Source: Roseiarcus sp963842835 (GTDB lineage Bacteria > Pseudomonadota > Alphaproteobacteria > Rhizobiales > Beijerinckiaceae). From it: a stretch of 64,000 nucleotides of DNA. A program made the position numbers and the translations under genes. A model generated the notes under the pieces. That model had not been told where the DNA came from, did no database searches, and was given only the letters and a program-made list of their open reading frames with translations. Shown here in pieces: positions 16,630-25,908 of this stretch (positions are counted from its first letter, which is position 1; each line of letters begins with the position of its first letter). The stretch is from contig CAWJIB010000010.1 of NCBI GenBank assembly GCA_963842835.1, forward strand, positions 62,001 through 126,000, in the 5' to 3' direction.

Positions 16630-17574
16630 TCACCCCTTAGGAAATTCCAGCCCCATCGCGCGGTAGCGTTCGGGATCGTCGAGCCAGTTCTCGCGCACCT
16701 TGACGAACAGAAAGAGATGCACCGGCGTCTCGTTGGCTGCGGCGATCTCCTTGCGCGCGGCGGCGCCGATCGCCTTGATCGTGCGCCCGCCCTCGCCGAT
16801 GACGATCTTCTTGTGGCTGTCGCGCGTGACGTAGATCGTCTGCTCGATGCGCGCCGAGCCGTCGGGCAAATCCTTCCACGACTCGGTCTCGACCGTCGTT
16901 TGATACGGCAGTTCGTCGTGCAGGCGCTCGAACAGCTTTTCCCTTGTGATCTCGGCGGCGAGCGCGCGCATCGGCGCGTCGGCGATCTGATCCTCGGGAT
17001 AGAGCCAGGGCCCCGGCGGCATCGTCGACGCGAGCTTTTCGCGCAGGCGATCAAGCCCGTCGCCGGTGGCGGCGCTGATCATGAACGTGTCGTCGAATTT
17101 CAGCGCCGCGTTGAGCTTGGCGGCGAGAGCCAGCAGATGAGGGCGCTCGACCAGATCGATCTTGTTGAGGACGAGGAACTTCGGCGCCTTGCTTTCGCTC
17201 AAGGTCTTCAGGATCGCCTGCGTCGGCTCGCTCAATTCGGCGTTCGGCGCCTCGAGCCCCGCCTTGCCGGCGGCGAGAATTTCCTGGCGCGCGTCGATGA
17301 GCAGCGCCAGCGCGTCGGCGTCGCCCGCCGCGCCCCAGGCGGAGGCGACCATCGCGCGATCGAGCCGCCGCTTGGGCGCGAACAATCCGGGGGTGTCGAC
17401 GAAGATGATCTGCGACGCGCCCTCAACGATGATGCCGCGCACGGCTGTGCGCGTCGTCTGCGCCTTGCGCGAAACGATCGAAACCTTCGAACCGACGAGA
17501 GCGTTGAGCAGCGTCGACTTGCCTGCGTTCGGCGCGCCGATCAGCGCGACGAAGCCACATCGCGTCTCGGTCAT
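16630..17574 (-). CDS. era: GTPase Era
   Basis: 314 residues. Era is an essential GTPase that binds 16S rRNA near its 3' end during small-subunit assembly. GTPase motifs are GAPNAGKST (P-loop), DTPG, NKID and a SAA G5 loop; the C-terminal KH domain shows VIGEGGRTIKAIG. The ATG at 17574 overlaps the rnc stop (ATGA), which fixes the start and indicates coupling. Longer open sequence to 17982 belongs to the rnc shadow frame. Confidence 0.97.
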   Translation of the reverse strand: MTETRCGFVALIGAPNAGKSTLLNALVGSKVSIVSRKAQTTRTAVRGIIVEGASQIIFVDTPGLFAPKRRLDRAMVASAWGAAGDADALALLIDARQEILAAGKAGLEAPNAELSEPTQAILKTLSESKAPKFLVLNKIDLVERPHLLALAAKLNAALKFDDTFMISAATGDGLDRLREKLASTMPPGPWLYPEDQIADAPMRALAAEITREKLFERLHDELPYQTTVETESWKDLPDGSARIEQTIYVTRDSHKKIVIGEGGRTIKAIGAAARKEIAAANETPVHLFLFVKVRENWLDDPERYRAMGLEFPKG

Positions 17575-18272
17575 GTCGCGCTCCAACGCGCGAGAAACGC
17601 CTGCGCGGCGGCTTGCTCGGCGGCTCGTTTCGAACTCGCCTCGCCCAATTCCGGATCGAAGCCGTCGAGGACGACCTGCATGACGAATTGCGGAGCGTGC
17701 GCGGGGCCGCTGCGCGCGACCTCGACATAGCGCGGCGCCGGCAGCGCGCGCGCCTGCGCCCATTCCTGCACCGCGGTCTTGGCGTCGCGCTCGGGCTCGA
17801 GGTCGGCGTCCATGCGCGCGCGCCAGGAACGCGTCACCAGATCGCGCGCGGCCTCGAAGCCGGCGTCGAGAAACACCGCGCCGATGATGGATTCGCAGAT
17901 ATCCGACAGGATCGCCGCCTTTTTGCGCCCCCCGGCCCGCGCCTCGCCCTGCCCCATCACGACATGCGGGCCGACGTCCCATTCCTCAGCGACGGCGGCG
18001 CAGGTCTCGCGGCGCACCAGCTTGGCGAGCCGCATCGACAACTCGCCCTCGCTGGCTTGCGGATAGGCTTCGTAGAGCATGTGCGCGACGACGACGCCCA
18101 GGACGCGGTCGCCGAGAAATTCCAGCCGCTGATAGGATTGGACGCGACCCTGGCCGCCGGCCGCGGGCGCCGAGAGATGCGTCAAAGCGCGCGCCATGAG
18201 ATCGCGGTCGCGGAAATGATGGCCGATCCGCGCTTCGAGCGCCGCGAGCTCCGCTTTCGCCTTTTTGCTCAT
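17571..18272 (-). CDS. rnc: Ribonuclease III
   Basis: 233 residues. The RNase III signature RLEFLGDRVLG (residues 49-59) carries the catalytic Glu and Asp; a second acidic cluster is in ILSDICESIIGAVFLDAGF. A double-stranded RNA-binding domain occupies about 160-230 (DAKTAVQEWAQAR, then SSKRAAEQAAAQAFL). It processes rRNA precursors and structured RNAs. Middle gene of lepB-rnc-era, a standard operon order in alphaproteobacteria. Confidence 0.97.
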   Translation of the reverse strand: MSKKAKAELAALEARIGHHFRDRDLMARALTHLSAPAAGGQGRVQSYQRLEFLGDRVLGVVVAHMLYEAYPQASEGELSMRLAKLVRRETCAAVAEEWDVGPHVVMGQGEARAGGRKKAAILSDICESIIGAVFLDAGFEAARDLVTRSWRARMDADLEPERDAKTAVQEWAQARALPAPRYVEVARSGPAHAPQFVMQVVLDGFDPELGEASSKRAAEQAAAQAFLARWSAT

Positions 18273-18314
18273 TCTCGCGCGCCGCTCGCGCCCGTCGCCG
18301 CGCGGGCGCGCGCC

Positions 18315-19121
18315 TCAATGCACGGCATGGAACATGCGATTCCAGCGCACGGTCCAAGGCCAACGCCAGAATTCCCACGCCGGCGCGCCGTCGATCGAGA
18401 AGAAAATCACCTCGGCGCGGCCGACGAGATTGTCGAACGGCACGTAGCCGACGCCGCCTTTGTCGGGCGGCACGCGCGAGTCGCTGGAATTATCGCGATT
18501 GTCGCCCATGAAGAAGTATTGGCCGGAGGGAACTTCATAGACGTCGGTATTGGCGGTGTAGGGCATCGGGTTGTTATCGCCGTCGAGCTGGATGATCTCG
18601 TGCTTGACGCCGCCCGGCAGCGTTTCGAGGTAATGGGGAACCTCTTCGGCCGAACCGAAATGTCCGGTGGTCACGTACGGCGGCAGCGGCTCGCGCTCGA
18701 CGATCTGGCCGTTGACGTAGAGCCGGTCCTTGATCATCTGGATCTTGTCGCCGGGCAGGCCGATCAGGCGCTTGATGTAATCGGTCTCGCCGTCGCGCGG
18801 CAGCTTGAAGACGATGATGTCGCCGCGCTTGGGCTGCGAGGCGAAGAGGCGGCCGGGCATCGAGGCCGGCGCCAGGTCGAGAAATCCCGGCAGCGAATAA
18901 TGCGAATAGCCGTAGGAATATTTCGACACGAAGAGATAATCGCCGACGAGCAGCGTCGGAACGAGCGAGCCCGAGGGGATGTTGAACGGCTGAAACAACA
19001 GCGTTCGCACCACCAGCGCGATGATCAGCGCCTCGATGATGACCTTGACCGTCTCCCACCAGCCCTCTTCCTTGACGGCGGGCGCGTCGACGGCCCTTTT
19101 GAGGGTGTTCGGTTCGCTCAT
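18315..19121 (-). CDS. lepB: Signal peptidase I
   Basis: 268 residues. One N-terminal membrane segment (about 24-42) is followed by the catalytic region PSGSLVPTLLVGD with the nucleophile Ser52, and YIKRLIGLPGD with the general base Lys117. The usual SGSM reads SGSL here, a tolerated change. MGDNRDNSSDSR near residue 212 is the conserved Box E. It removes signal peptides on the periplasmic face. First gene of the lepB-rnc-era operon, 42 nt upstream of rnc. Confidence 0.96.
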   Translation of the reverse strand: MSEPNTLKRAVDAPAVKEEGWWETVKVIIEALIIALVVRTLLFQPFNIPSGSLVPTLLVGDYLFVSKYSYGYSHYSLPGFLDLAPASMPGRLFASQPKRGDIIVFKLPRDGETDYIKRLIGLPGDKIQMIKDRLYVNGQIVEREPLPPYVTTGHFGSAEEVPHYLETLPGGVKHEIIQLDGDNNPMPYTANTDVYEVPSGQYFFMGDNRDNSSDSRVPPDKGGVGYVPFDNLVGRAEVIFFSIDGAPAWEFWRWPWTVRWNRMFHAVH

Positions 19122-19264
19122 GGATGAATAAGCCTCTGTTGGCGGCGAAGTCCGGCGCGCCGCGCGCCCCGCGCCATCCTATACAAGTCCGCTCCCGGCT
19201 CGCCAAGCGCTGCCCGGATCGCCCTCTTCAAATAGGAGGGAGGCGGCCTGAAGGCCACCCTCGT

Positions 19265-19301
19265 TTCCGAGAAAAAAGAGGCGGCGCGAAGGCCGCCCCC
19301 T
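19265..19301 (-). terminator. Rho-independent terminator of the BMP gene
   Basis: Read on the minus strand the sequence is GGGGGCGGCC-TTCGC-GCCGCC followed by TCTTTTTTC: a GC-rich stem with a TTCG-containing loop and a T-run. It lies about 55 nt beyond the stop of the minus-strand BMP binding-protein gene. A second, imperfect stem at about 19236-19261 (AGGG..GGCC / GGCC..CCCT) follows it before lepB's upstream region. Confidence 0.85.
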
Positions 19302-19355
19302 GGATTTTCCCTCAAATCGGCCCCGGGGAACGCTCGAAACGGGGCTTTGCGTCCC

Positions 19356-20429
19356 TTATTGCGGCACTTTGTCGTCGATCCCCTTGGCGTACCAGTTCAT
19401 GCCGAGGATTTGGCCGTCCTCGAGCGTCTTGGCGCCGGCTTTGCAACGATCCTTGCCCTCCTGATCGAGCACGGGACAGGCGAAGGGGTGCAGCGCGCCC
19501 GAAGCGATGTCCGCGGTGGTCTTGGTCGCCATCGCCTTCACGTCGTCGGGCATATTGGCGAACGGCGCGAGCACGACCATGCCCTTGCCGATGCCGTCCC
19601 AGGTGTCTTCCGACTTCCACGTCCCGTCGATCGCCGCCTGGATGCGCTGGGTGTAATAGGGACCCCAATTGTCGGTGTTGGCGGTCAGTTGCGCCTTCGG
19701 CGCGAACCTCGCCATGTCGGAGGACTGGCCGAATCCCAGCACGCCGGCTTTTTCGGCCTCCTGCAGCGGCGCGGCCGAATCCGTGTGCTGCGTCAGGATG
19801 TCGGCGCCCTGGGCGATCAGCGCCTTGGCCGCGTCCGCTTCCTTGCCCGGATCGAACCAGGTGTTGACCCAGACGATCTTGATCTTGGCGTTCGGATTGG
19901 TCGTTTGCAGGCCGCGCTCGAAGGCGTTGATGCCGGAAACGACTTCCGGGATCGGGAACGAAACGATGTAGCCGATGGTGTTCGATTTCGTCATCTTGCC
20001 CGCGATCTCGCCCATGACGTAACGCCCCTCGTAGAACTTGGCGGCGTAGGTCGAAACGTTCGGCGCGCGCTTATAGCCGGTCGCGTGCTCGAATTTCACA
20101 TTGGGGAACTTCTTGGCGACCTTGATCGTCGGGTCCATGAAGCCGAACGAGGTGGTGAAGACGATATTGCAGCCGCTGCGCGCGAGCTGTTCGATCGCTC
20201 GCTCTGCGTCGCTGTCGGGAACGTTCTCGACAAAAGTCGTCGCGTCGACCTTGTCGCCCAAAGCCTTGGCCGCGGCGAGGCGGCCCTGGTCGTGCTGATA
20301 GGAATAGCCGAAATCGCCGACCGGCCCGGTGTAGACCCAACAGGCCTTGACCTTGTCGGCCGCCTGTGCGCCGCCCGCCAGCGCCATGAGAAGCGCGGTC
20401 GCCGCGACTCCCGTCATTGATGCACGCAT
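19356..20429 (-). CDS. BMP-family (PnrA-like) nucleoside-binding periplasmic protein
   Basis: 357 residues. A signal peptide ends AQA-ADK near residue 24. The mature protein matches Bmp/PnrA-type binding proteins: CWVYTGPVGDFGYSYQHDQGR at the start, FTTSFGFMD near 90, GEIAGKMTKSNTIGYI near 140, and VNTWFDPGKEADAA. Characterised relatives bind purine nucleosides for ABC import. It is the last gene of the importer operon, separated from permease 2 by 125 nt, and is followed by a strong terminator, consistent with extra expression of the binding protein. Confidence 0.92.
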   Translation of the reverse strand: MRASMTGVAATALLMALAGGAQAADKVKACWVYTGPVGDFGYSYQHDQGRLAAAKALGDKVDATTFVENVPDSDAERAIEQLARSGCNIVFTTSFGFMDPTIKVAKKFPNVKFEHATGYKRAPNVSTYAAKFYEGRYVMGEIAGKMTKSNTIGYIVSFPIPEVVSGINAFERGLQTTNPNAKIKIVWVNTWFDPGKEADAAKALIAQGADILTQHTDSAAPLQEAEKAGVLGFGQSSDMARFAPKAQLTANTDNWGPYYTQRIQAAIDGTWKSEDTWDGIGKGMVVLAPFANMPDDVKAMATKTTADIASGALHPFACPVLDQEGKDRCKAGAKTLEDGQILGMNWYAKGIDDKVPQ

Positions 20430-20554
20430 GTTCTTACCTCCTTTTGCTTCAATCCGTGTCGACCCCTTCGAGAGGATTTCGGCGGTCGCTTCCGAAACCT
20501 CGAGCTAGACGAAACCCTCGCCGGGAGCGTCCCCACGAGGCCGGCCGCGCGCCC

Positions 20555-21478
20555 TTAACGGTCAGGAATGAACGAGACGCCCAGCGATTGCGGCGCCGTC
20601 GCGCCGCGCACGTCGCGCGCGGACAAGACGACGAGAACGAGAATCGTCGTGACATAGGGCGCCGCGTTGAGCGCCTGCGCGGGGATCGGCACGCCCAATC
20701 CCTGGAAAGCCAGCGCCAGCACCGCGACGCCGCCGAACAGCAACGCGCCCGCTAGCGCGCGCCAGGGCCGCCAGGACGCGAACACCACCAGCGCCAGCGC
20801 GATCCAGCCGCGCCCCGCCGTCATGTCCGGCGACCAGAACGGCGTATAGGCGAGCGAAAGATAGCTTCCGGCGACGCCCGCGCAGGCGCCGCCGAACAGG
20901 ATCGCCGCCAGACGGATCGAACGCACGGGCAAACCGAGCCAGTGGCCCGAAACGTGGTTCTCGCCGACCGCGCGAAGCGTGAGCCCCGCCCGCGTGCGCG
21001 TCAGCCAGTACGCGACGATTCCGGTGAGGAGAATGGCGGAATAAACGAAGAAATCCTGGCCGAATAGCAGCTTTCCGACGATCGGCAGATCGCTGAGGCC
21101 GGGAATGCGCAGTTCGGGGGCGCGGGCGCGTTTGAGGCCGACGAAGCCGGCGCCGATCAGATTGGCAAGGCCGCGGCCGAAAATCGTCATCGCCAGTCCG
21201 GCCGCGACCTGATTGGCGGCGAGCCCGAGGACGAGAAACGCGAACACGCCCGACAGCGCCATGCCGCACAGCGCCGCGGCGAGAACGCCGGCGAGCGTCG
21301 AATTGGTGAGATAGGCGAAGGCGAAACCCGTCGCCGCGCCGACGATCATCATGCCCTCCAGGCCGAGGTTGAGCACGCCGGCGCGTTCGGCGACGATTTC
21401 GCCGACCGCGGCGATCAGCAAGGGCGTAGCGGCGGAGACCACGATCATCAGGATGTCGACGATCGCTTGCGCGTTCAT
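20555..21478 (-). CDS. BMP-type ABC importer, permease 2
   Basis: 307 residues with about eight or nine membrane spans. It belongs to the BPD_transp_2 (LivH/RbsC-like) permease family: LIAAVGEIVAERAGVLNLGLEGMM at the start and LPVRSIRLAAILFGGACAGVAG in the cytoplasmic coupling loop region are typical of the nupC-type subunit. The ATG at 21478 overlaps the stop of permease 1 (ATGA). An open frame extending to 22474 is a shadow of permease 1, not a fusion. Confidence 0.92.
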   Translation of the reverse strand: MNAQAIVDILMIVVSAATPLLIAAVGEIVAERAGVLNLGLEGMMIVGAATGFAFAYLTNSTLAGVLAAALCGMALSGVFAFLVLGLAANQVAAGLAMTIFGRGLANLIGAGFVGLKRARAPELRIPGLSDLPIVGKLLFGQDFFVYSAILLTGIVAYWLTRTRAGLTLRAVGENHVSGHWLGLPVRSIRLAAILFGGACAGVAGSYLSLAYTPFWSPDMTAGRGWIALALVVFASWRPWRALAGALLFGGVAVLALAFQGLGVPIPAQALNAAPYVTTILVLVVLSARDVRGATAPQSLGVSFIPDR

Positions 21479-22569
21479 GATCGGGCGCCCCATCCCAAGG
21501 AGAAGAACAAGCGATAGCGCGCGAGCACGTCCGCCGCGAGCACGCAGACCAGCAGCACGCCCTGAAAGGCGAGCGTCAGGTCGCCCGGCAGATGCATCGC
21601 GATCTGCGCGTCCTCGCCGCCGACGAAGGTCAAGGCCAGCACGAGCCCGGCAAGGAGAATGCCGACCGGCGACAGGCGGCCGAGAAAGGCGACGATGATC
21701 GCGGAAAAGCCGTAGCCCGGCGAGATCGAAGGCAGCAGCTGGCCGATCTTGCCCGACACTTCGACGACGCCGGCGAGCCCCGCCAGCGCGCCCGAAATCA
21801 TGAAGACGGAGATCGCGATCTTCCGATCGTCGAAGCCGCCGAAGCGCGCCGCGCGCGGCGACGAACCGGCCAGGCGCACGGAATAGCCGAACAGCGTCTT
21901 CGAAAAGACCAGCGTCGCGAAGGCGACCGCCAGGGGAGCGAACAGCACGCCCAGATGCAGCGAGCCGCCGTCGACGAGAAGCGGCAGGCTCGCCTCGGGA
22001 TCGAAATTGACGGAGACCGGCAGGTTGTGGCCTTCCGGATCCTTCCAGGGTCCGCGCACCAGCCAATCCAGGGCGAGCTGGGCGACATAGACCAGCATGA
22101 GGCTGGTGAGAATCTCCGAGACGTTGAGCCGGACGCGGAGCAGCGCAGGGATCAGCGCGTAGAGCGCGCCGCCGATCGCCCCGAGGATCATCATCGCCGG
22201 CAGGATCCACCAGCTTCCGAGCGCGCCCTGGAGCGCGCCGTCGTGCGTGAGCAGCCCGAGCCAGCCGCCGAGCGCGCCGCCGGCGATGAACTGGCCCTCG
22301 GCGCCGATGTTCCAGAAATTGGCGCGATAGCAGAAGGCCAGACCCGTCGCGATAAGCACGAGCGGCGTCGCCTTCACCGCGATCGCCTGCAGCGAATAGG
22401 ACTGCGTCAAGGGTTCGACGAAATAGACGGCGAAGGCGGTCCCCGGCGAACGCCCCATCAAAGCGACGACGCACCCGCCGATGACAATCGCGACCGCCAT
22501 CGCCGCGACGGGCGCCACGACTTCGAGCATGCGCGAGCGCTGCGCGCGCGCCACGAGGTCAATGCGCAT
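21475..22569 (-). CDS. BMP-type ABC importer, permease 1
   Basis: 364 residues with about nine membrane spans and the family sequence FCYRANFWNIGAEGQFIAGG near residue 80, then RLNVSEILTSLMLVYVA and SSPRAARFGGFD in the coupling region. With permease 2 it forms the channel for nucleoside uptake. Its 5' end overlaps the ATPase gene by 11 nt and its 3' end overlaps permease 2 by 4 nt. Confidence 0.92.
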   Translation of the reverse strand: MRIDLVARAQRSRMLEVVAPVAAMAVAIVIGGCVVALMGRSPGTAFAVYFVEPLTQSYSLQAIAVKATPLVLIATGLAFCYRANFWNIGAEGQFIAGGALGGWLGLLTHDGALQGALGSWWILPAMMILGAIGGALYALIPALLRVRLNVSEILTSLMLVYVAQLALDWLVRGPWKDPEGHNLPVSVNFDPEASLPLLVDGGSLHLGVLFAPLAVAFATLVFSKTLFGYSVRLAGSSPRAARFGGFDDRKIAISVFMISGALAGLAGVVEVSGKIGQLLPSISPGYGFSAIIVAFLGRLSPVGILLAGLVLALTFVGGEDAQIAMHLPGDLTLAFQGVLLVCVLAADVLARYRLFFSLGWGARS

Positions 22570-24121
22570 GATCGCCCTCGTCCATTCCCGCCATCAGCAG
22601 GCCGATGGCCTCGCGCGTCGTTTCGCGCGTATTGCGCGGCTCGGACAATCGCCCGGCGTGAATGACCGCAATGCGGTCGCTGATCTCAAAGAGTTCGTCG
22701 AGGTCCTGGCTGATGACCAGCACTGCGACGCCGCGCGCGCTCAAATCCAGCAGCGCCTGACGGATCGCGGCCGACGCCAGCGCGTCGACGCCCCAGGTCG
22801 GCTGGTTGACCACGAAAAGGCCGGGTTCGCTCAGGATTTCGCGCCCGACCACGAATTTTTGCAGATTGCCGCCGGACAGCGTGCGCGCCAGCGGATCGGC
22901 GCCGGACTTGCGCACGTCGAAGGTCGCGACGACTTCATTCGATTTGTCGAGCGCCTTCTTGGCGTCGATGAGGCCGGCGTGCGTCATGCCGCTGGCGCCA
23001 TGTCCCGTCAGCACGATATTCTCGGAAAGCGTGAAATCGGGCGCCGCGGCGTGGCCGTTGCGCTCCTCGGGCACGAACGCCGCCCGCAGCGCGCGCCGGC
23101 GCATGATGGCGACGTCGCCGACCGGCTCGTCGTCGATGAGGATCGCCCCGGCCCGGCCCGCGATCAGCTCTCCCGAGAGATAGGCGAAAAGTTCCGACTG
23201 CCCGTTGCCCGCGACGCCGGCGACGCCCACCAGTTCGCCGCCGCGCACGACAAGCGAAACGTCCTTGAGCGAAACCCCGTGCAAGGAGGCGGAGGGCGCA
23301 CTGAGATCGGAGACGACGAGGCGCGGCTCGCCCGGCCGATGGCCGCCTTGCGAGCGGACCTCCTTGATCTGCGCGCCGACCATCAGCGCCGCGAGGGAAC
23401 GCGCGGTCTCGGCGCTGGGATCGCAGGTTCCCACGACCTTGCCGAGCCTGAGGATCGTCGCGCGATCGCAGAGCCGTTTCACCTCCTCAAGGCGATGCGA
23501 AATATAGAGCAGCGCCCTGCCCTCGGCCCTGAGCTTCTCCAGCGTCTCGAAGAGCCTTTCCAATTCTTGCGGCGTGAGCACGGACGTCGGCTCGTCGAGA
23601 ATGAGCGCCTTCGGGTCCTGCAAGAGACAGCGCGCGATCTCGATGCGCTGGCGCTCGCCCGCCGAAAGCGAATAGACCGGCCGGTCCGGCTCGAGGGCGA
23701 AGCCATAGGCGCGCGAAATTTCGTCGATGCGGGCCGGGATCGTCTCGAGCCGTTCCGAAGTCGGCAGCGCGAGCGCGATGTTCTCGGCGACGGTCAAGTT
23801 GTCGAACAACGAGAAATGCTGAAACACCATGCCGACGCCGAGCTCGCGCGCGGCGTTGGGATTGGCCAGCGTAATGGGCGCGCCCTGCCAGAGGATCTCG
23901 CCCTCGCTGGGGCTCAAGAGCCCGTAGAGCATCTTGACCAGCGTCGACTTGCCCGCGCCATTCTCCCCGAGCAGGGCGTGAATCTCCCCGCGCGCGAGCG
24001 CGAGATCGACGCGATCGTTGGCGACGAACGAGCCGAATCGCTTGGTGATGGCGCGCGCTGCCAACAGCGGCGCCGCTTCCGAAACGATGCTCGACGAGGG
24101 CGCGGCGGTCGCGGAGCTCAA
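22559..24121 (-). CDS. BMP-type ABC importer, double ATPase subunit
   Basis: 520 residues from a TTG at 24121, which has AGGAGG 5 nt upstream. It carries two nucleotide-binding domains. The first is canonical: GENGAGKST (Walker A), LSAGERQRIEIAR (signature), LILDEPTSVLT (Walker B). In the second the P-loop reads GVAGNGQSE, the signature LSGGNLQKFVVGR is intact and Walker B reads LFVVNQPTWGVD, the usual asymmetric pattern of this importer class. Alternatives are an ATG at 24175 or a longer frame; an out-of-frame ATG sits one nucleotide before the TTG. Confidence 0.9.
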   Translation of the reverse strand: MSSATAAPSSSIVSEAAPLLAARAITKRFGSFVANDRVDLALARGEIHALLGENGAGKSTLVKMLYGLLSPSEGEILWQGAPITLANPNAARELGVGMVFQHFSLFDNLTVAENIALALPTSERLETIPARIDEISRAYGFALEPDRPVYSLSAGERQRIEIARCLLQDPKALILDEPTSVLTPQELERLFETLEKLRAEGRALLYISHRLEEVKRLCDRATILRLGKVVGTCDPSAETARSLAALMVGAQIKEVRSQGGHRPGEPRLVVSDLSAPSASLHGVSLKDVSLVVRGGELVGVAGVAGNGQSELFAYLSGELIAGRAGAILIDDEPVGDVAIMRRRALRAAFVPEERNGHAAAPDFTLSENIVLTGHGASGMTHAGLIDAKKALDKSNEVVATFDVRKSGADPLARTLSGGNLQKFVVGREILSEPGLFVVNQPTWGVDALASAAIRQALLDLSARGVAVLVISQDLDELFEISDRIAVIHAGRLSEPRNTRETTREAIGLLMAGMDEGDHAH

Positions 24122-24288
24122 GCATTCCTCCTCGCGTCGCGCGAACGTTCCTGCGACGCGCGTACGCAAACCCATCCTAACCGGATCGGCGGTTTTGGCT
24201 AGGCGCGGACGCGTCTGATTTAATCGCGCCGCGCCAAAGGATTTACTCGGGAATTCGCAAGATGCGCCGCCGCCGATCGCGGCGCGCG

Positions 24289-25260
24289 TCAGGGAACGAG
24301 AACCATCGAGGCGGTCGTCTGGCGCGCCTCCAAGGCGGCGTGGATGCGCGCGGCGTCCGCCAGCGGCGCGCGCGTCGTGACGCCGATCTTGACGTCGCCG
24401 GAGGTGACGACGGCGAACAGATCGCGCGCCATTTTGTCGAGTCGCGCGCGATCGGCGAGGAACGTGAACAATGTCGGCCGCGTCGCGAAGAGCGAACCTT
24501 TTTGCGAGAGCAGAGCGAGATTGAAAGCCTCGATGCCGCCCGAAGCCGATCCATAGCTGGCGAACATGCCGAACGGTCTGAGGCAATCAAGCGAAGCGGG
24601 AAAGGTCGCCTTGCCGACGCCGTCGTAGACGACATGGCACTTGGCGCCCTTGGTGATTTCGCCGACGCGGACCGCGAAATCCTCTTCGCGGTAGAGAATG
24701 ACGTGCTTGGCGCCGGCCTTCTTGGCGAGCTTGGCCTTTTCGGGCGAGCCGACGGTGCCGATCACCGTCGCGCCCAGCGCCTTGCCCCATTGGCAAAGGA
24801 GTTGGCCGACGCCGCCCGCGGCCGCATGCACGAGAATCGTGTCGCCGGCCTTCACTTTGTAGGTCTGGCGCAACAGATATTGCGCGGTGAGGCCCTTGAG
24901 CATCATCGCCGCGCCGGTTTCATACGAAATCGCCTTGGGCAGCTTGACGAGATGCTTGACTTCGACGTTGCGCTCCTCGGCGTAGGAGCCGAGCGTGGAG
25001 GCGTAGGCCACGCGGTCGCCGGCCTTGAAATCCTTGACGCCCTTGCCGACCGCGACCACTTCGCCGGCGCCCTCGTTGCCGGGCGTGAAGGGGCGCGGCG
25101 GCGGCGGATAGAAGCCCGAGCGATAATAGACGTCGAGATAATTGACGCCGATCGCGTGATGGCGCACGCGCGCTTCTCCCGGCCCGGGCGGCGGGATCTC
25201 GATATCCTCCAGGCGCATGACGTCGGGCGCCCCGGTGTGGTGGATACGAATCGCGCGCAT
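24289..25260 (-). CDS. NADPH:quinone oxidoreductase-like (zeta-crystallin family)
   Basis: 323 residues, medium-chain dehydrogenase/reductase without the catalytic zinc cysteines. Typical quinone-reductase motifs are GVNYLDVYYRSGFY near residue 38, TPGNEGAGEVVAVG near 58, and the cofactor site HAAAGGVGQLLCQW near 145. Such enzymes reduce quinones or other small electrophiles with NADPH in the cytosol. The ATG at 25260 is supported by GGAGGGG 4 nt upstream; the frame extends beyond it without coding signal. It may be transcribed with the nucleoside importer downstream. Confidence 0.9.
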   Translation of the reverse strand: MRAIRIHHTGAPDVMRLEDIEIPPPGPGEARVRHHAIGVNYLDVYYRSGFYPPPPRPFTPGNEGAGEVVAVGKGVKDFKAGDRVAYASTLGSYAEERNVEVKHLVKLPKAISYETGAAMMLKGLTAQYLLRQTYKVKAGDTILVHAAAGGVGQLLCQWGKALGATVIGTVGSPEKAKLAKKAGAKHVILYREEDFAVRVGEITKGAKCHVVYDGVGKATFPASLDCLRPFGMFASYGSASGGIEAFNLALLSQKGSLFATRPTLFTFLADRARLDKMARDLFAVVTSGDVKIGVTTRAPLADAARIHAALEARQTTASMVLVP

Positions 25261-25516
25261 GTTTCCCCTCCCGTCCCCGTCGAGAACGCGCCATGATTGT
25301 CCTGCGCAGCGCCGCGCGCAAGCCGGTTGGGCGGAAAAAGCGTTGCGAAACCGGGTTTTCCACCCCTTGGCGGTCATTCCGCGTCAAATCTCAGGCGTAA
25401 ACCGCTGGAAAGGGAAAGCCGGGACAATTGATCCGCGAATTCGTCCTGCCGGCCTTGCCAGCCTCGCCGGACGACTTTATAGCAGCAGCGTTCCGGCTAA
25501 GCCGAAACGCCGGCCA

Positions 25517-25592
25517 GCGCCCATCGTCTAGCGGTCCAGGACGTCGCCCTTTCACGGCGAAAACAGGGGTTCGATTCCCCTTGGGCGCGCCA
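25517..25592 (+). tRNA. tRNA-Glu (anticodon TTC)
   Basis: 76 nt including an encoded CCA end. The acceptor stem pairs GCGCCCA with TGGGCGC, the anticodon stem pairs TCGCC with GGCGA around the loop CTTTCAC (anticodon TTC at 25551-25553), and the T arm is CAGGGGTTCGATTCCCCTT in outline. The identity follows from the anticodon and the typical Glu D-arm. No integrase or obvious duplicated 3' end (att site) is seen in the following kilobase. Confidence 0.96.
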
Positions 25593-25908
25593 ACAAAATC
25601 AAAGACTTACGAGATTTTCCGGCCGGCCTGTCCAATAAATGGCCAATATGCCAGCGGGCATTTCCGCGCACGGCGTTGGACGCGAGCCGACAGCGCTGTC
25701 GCTCCTAGCGCAATGGTAGCTCGATTAATCAGCGGCCTGGGACGCGCACATCCTCAGACGCCTGGACTCCGGTTTCGTCGTCACCAAGCGCCCAAAAAGG
25801 AAACGGCCCGCCGGCCCATTCGCGGCGGGCCGTCTCATCGGCGTCGGCTCGAAACCGTCGGCGCAAGGTTAAACAAAACGTGGCGTCGCCATCGCGTGGA
25901 TCACGCAC
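25593..25908. other. Spacer after tRNA-Glu
   Basis: 316 nt with no convincing gene. It contains the minus-strand terminator described at 25803-25833. A segment near 25696 (CTCCTAGCGCAATGGTAGCTC) looks like a tRNA D arm, but the rest of a cloverleaf cannot be built. Confidence 0.6.
25803..25833 (-). terminator. Terminator of the universal stress protein gene
   Basis: ACGGCCCGCC and GGCGGGCCGT form a perfect 10-bp stem with an 11-nt loop. On the minus strand it is followed by TTCCTTTTTGGG, a T-rich tail. It lies about 75 nt past the stop of the minus-strand gene at 25909. Confidence 0.8.

Noticed and set aside
20555..22474. Apparent 639-residue fused permease
   Set aside because: The N-terminal half is an out-of-frame reading of permease 1; the true second permease starts at 21478 with an ATGA overlap.
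25690..25800. tRNA-like D arm (CTCCTAGCGCAATGGTAGCTC)
   Set aside because: No acceptor stem, anticodon stem or T arm can be paired with it; probably chance.
25517..25908. tRNA-Glu as integration site of an island
   Set aside because: No integrase, no repeat of the tRNA 3' end in the visible downstream region, and ordinary chromosomal genes follow.
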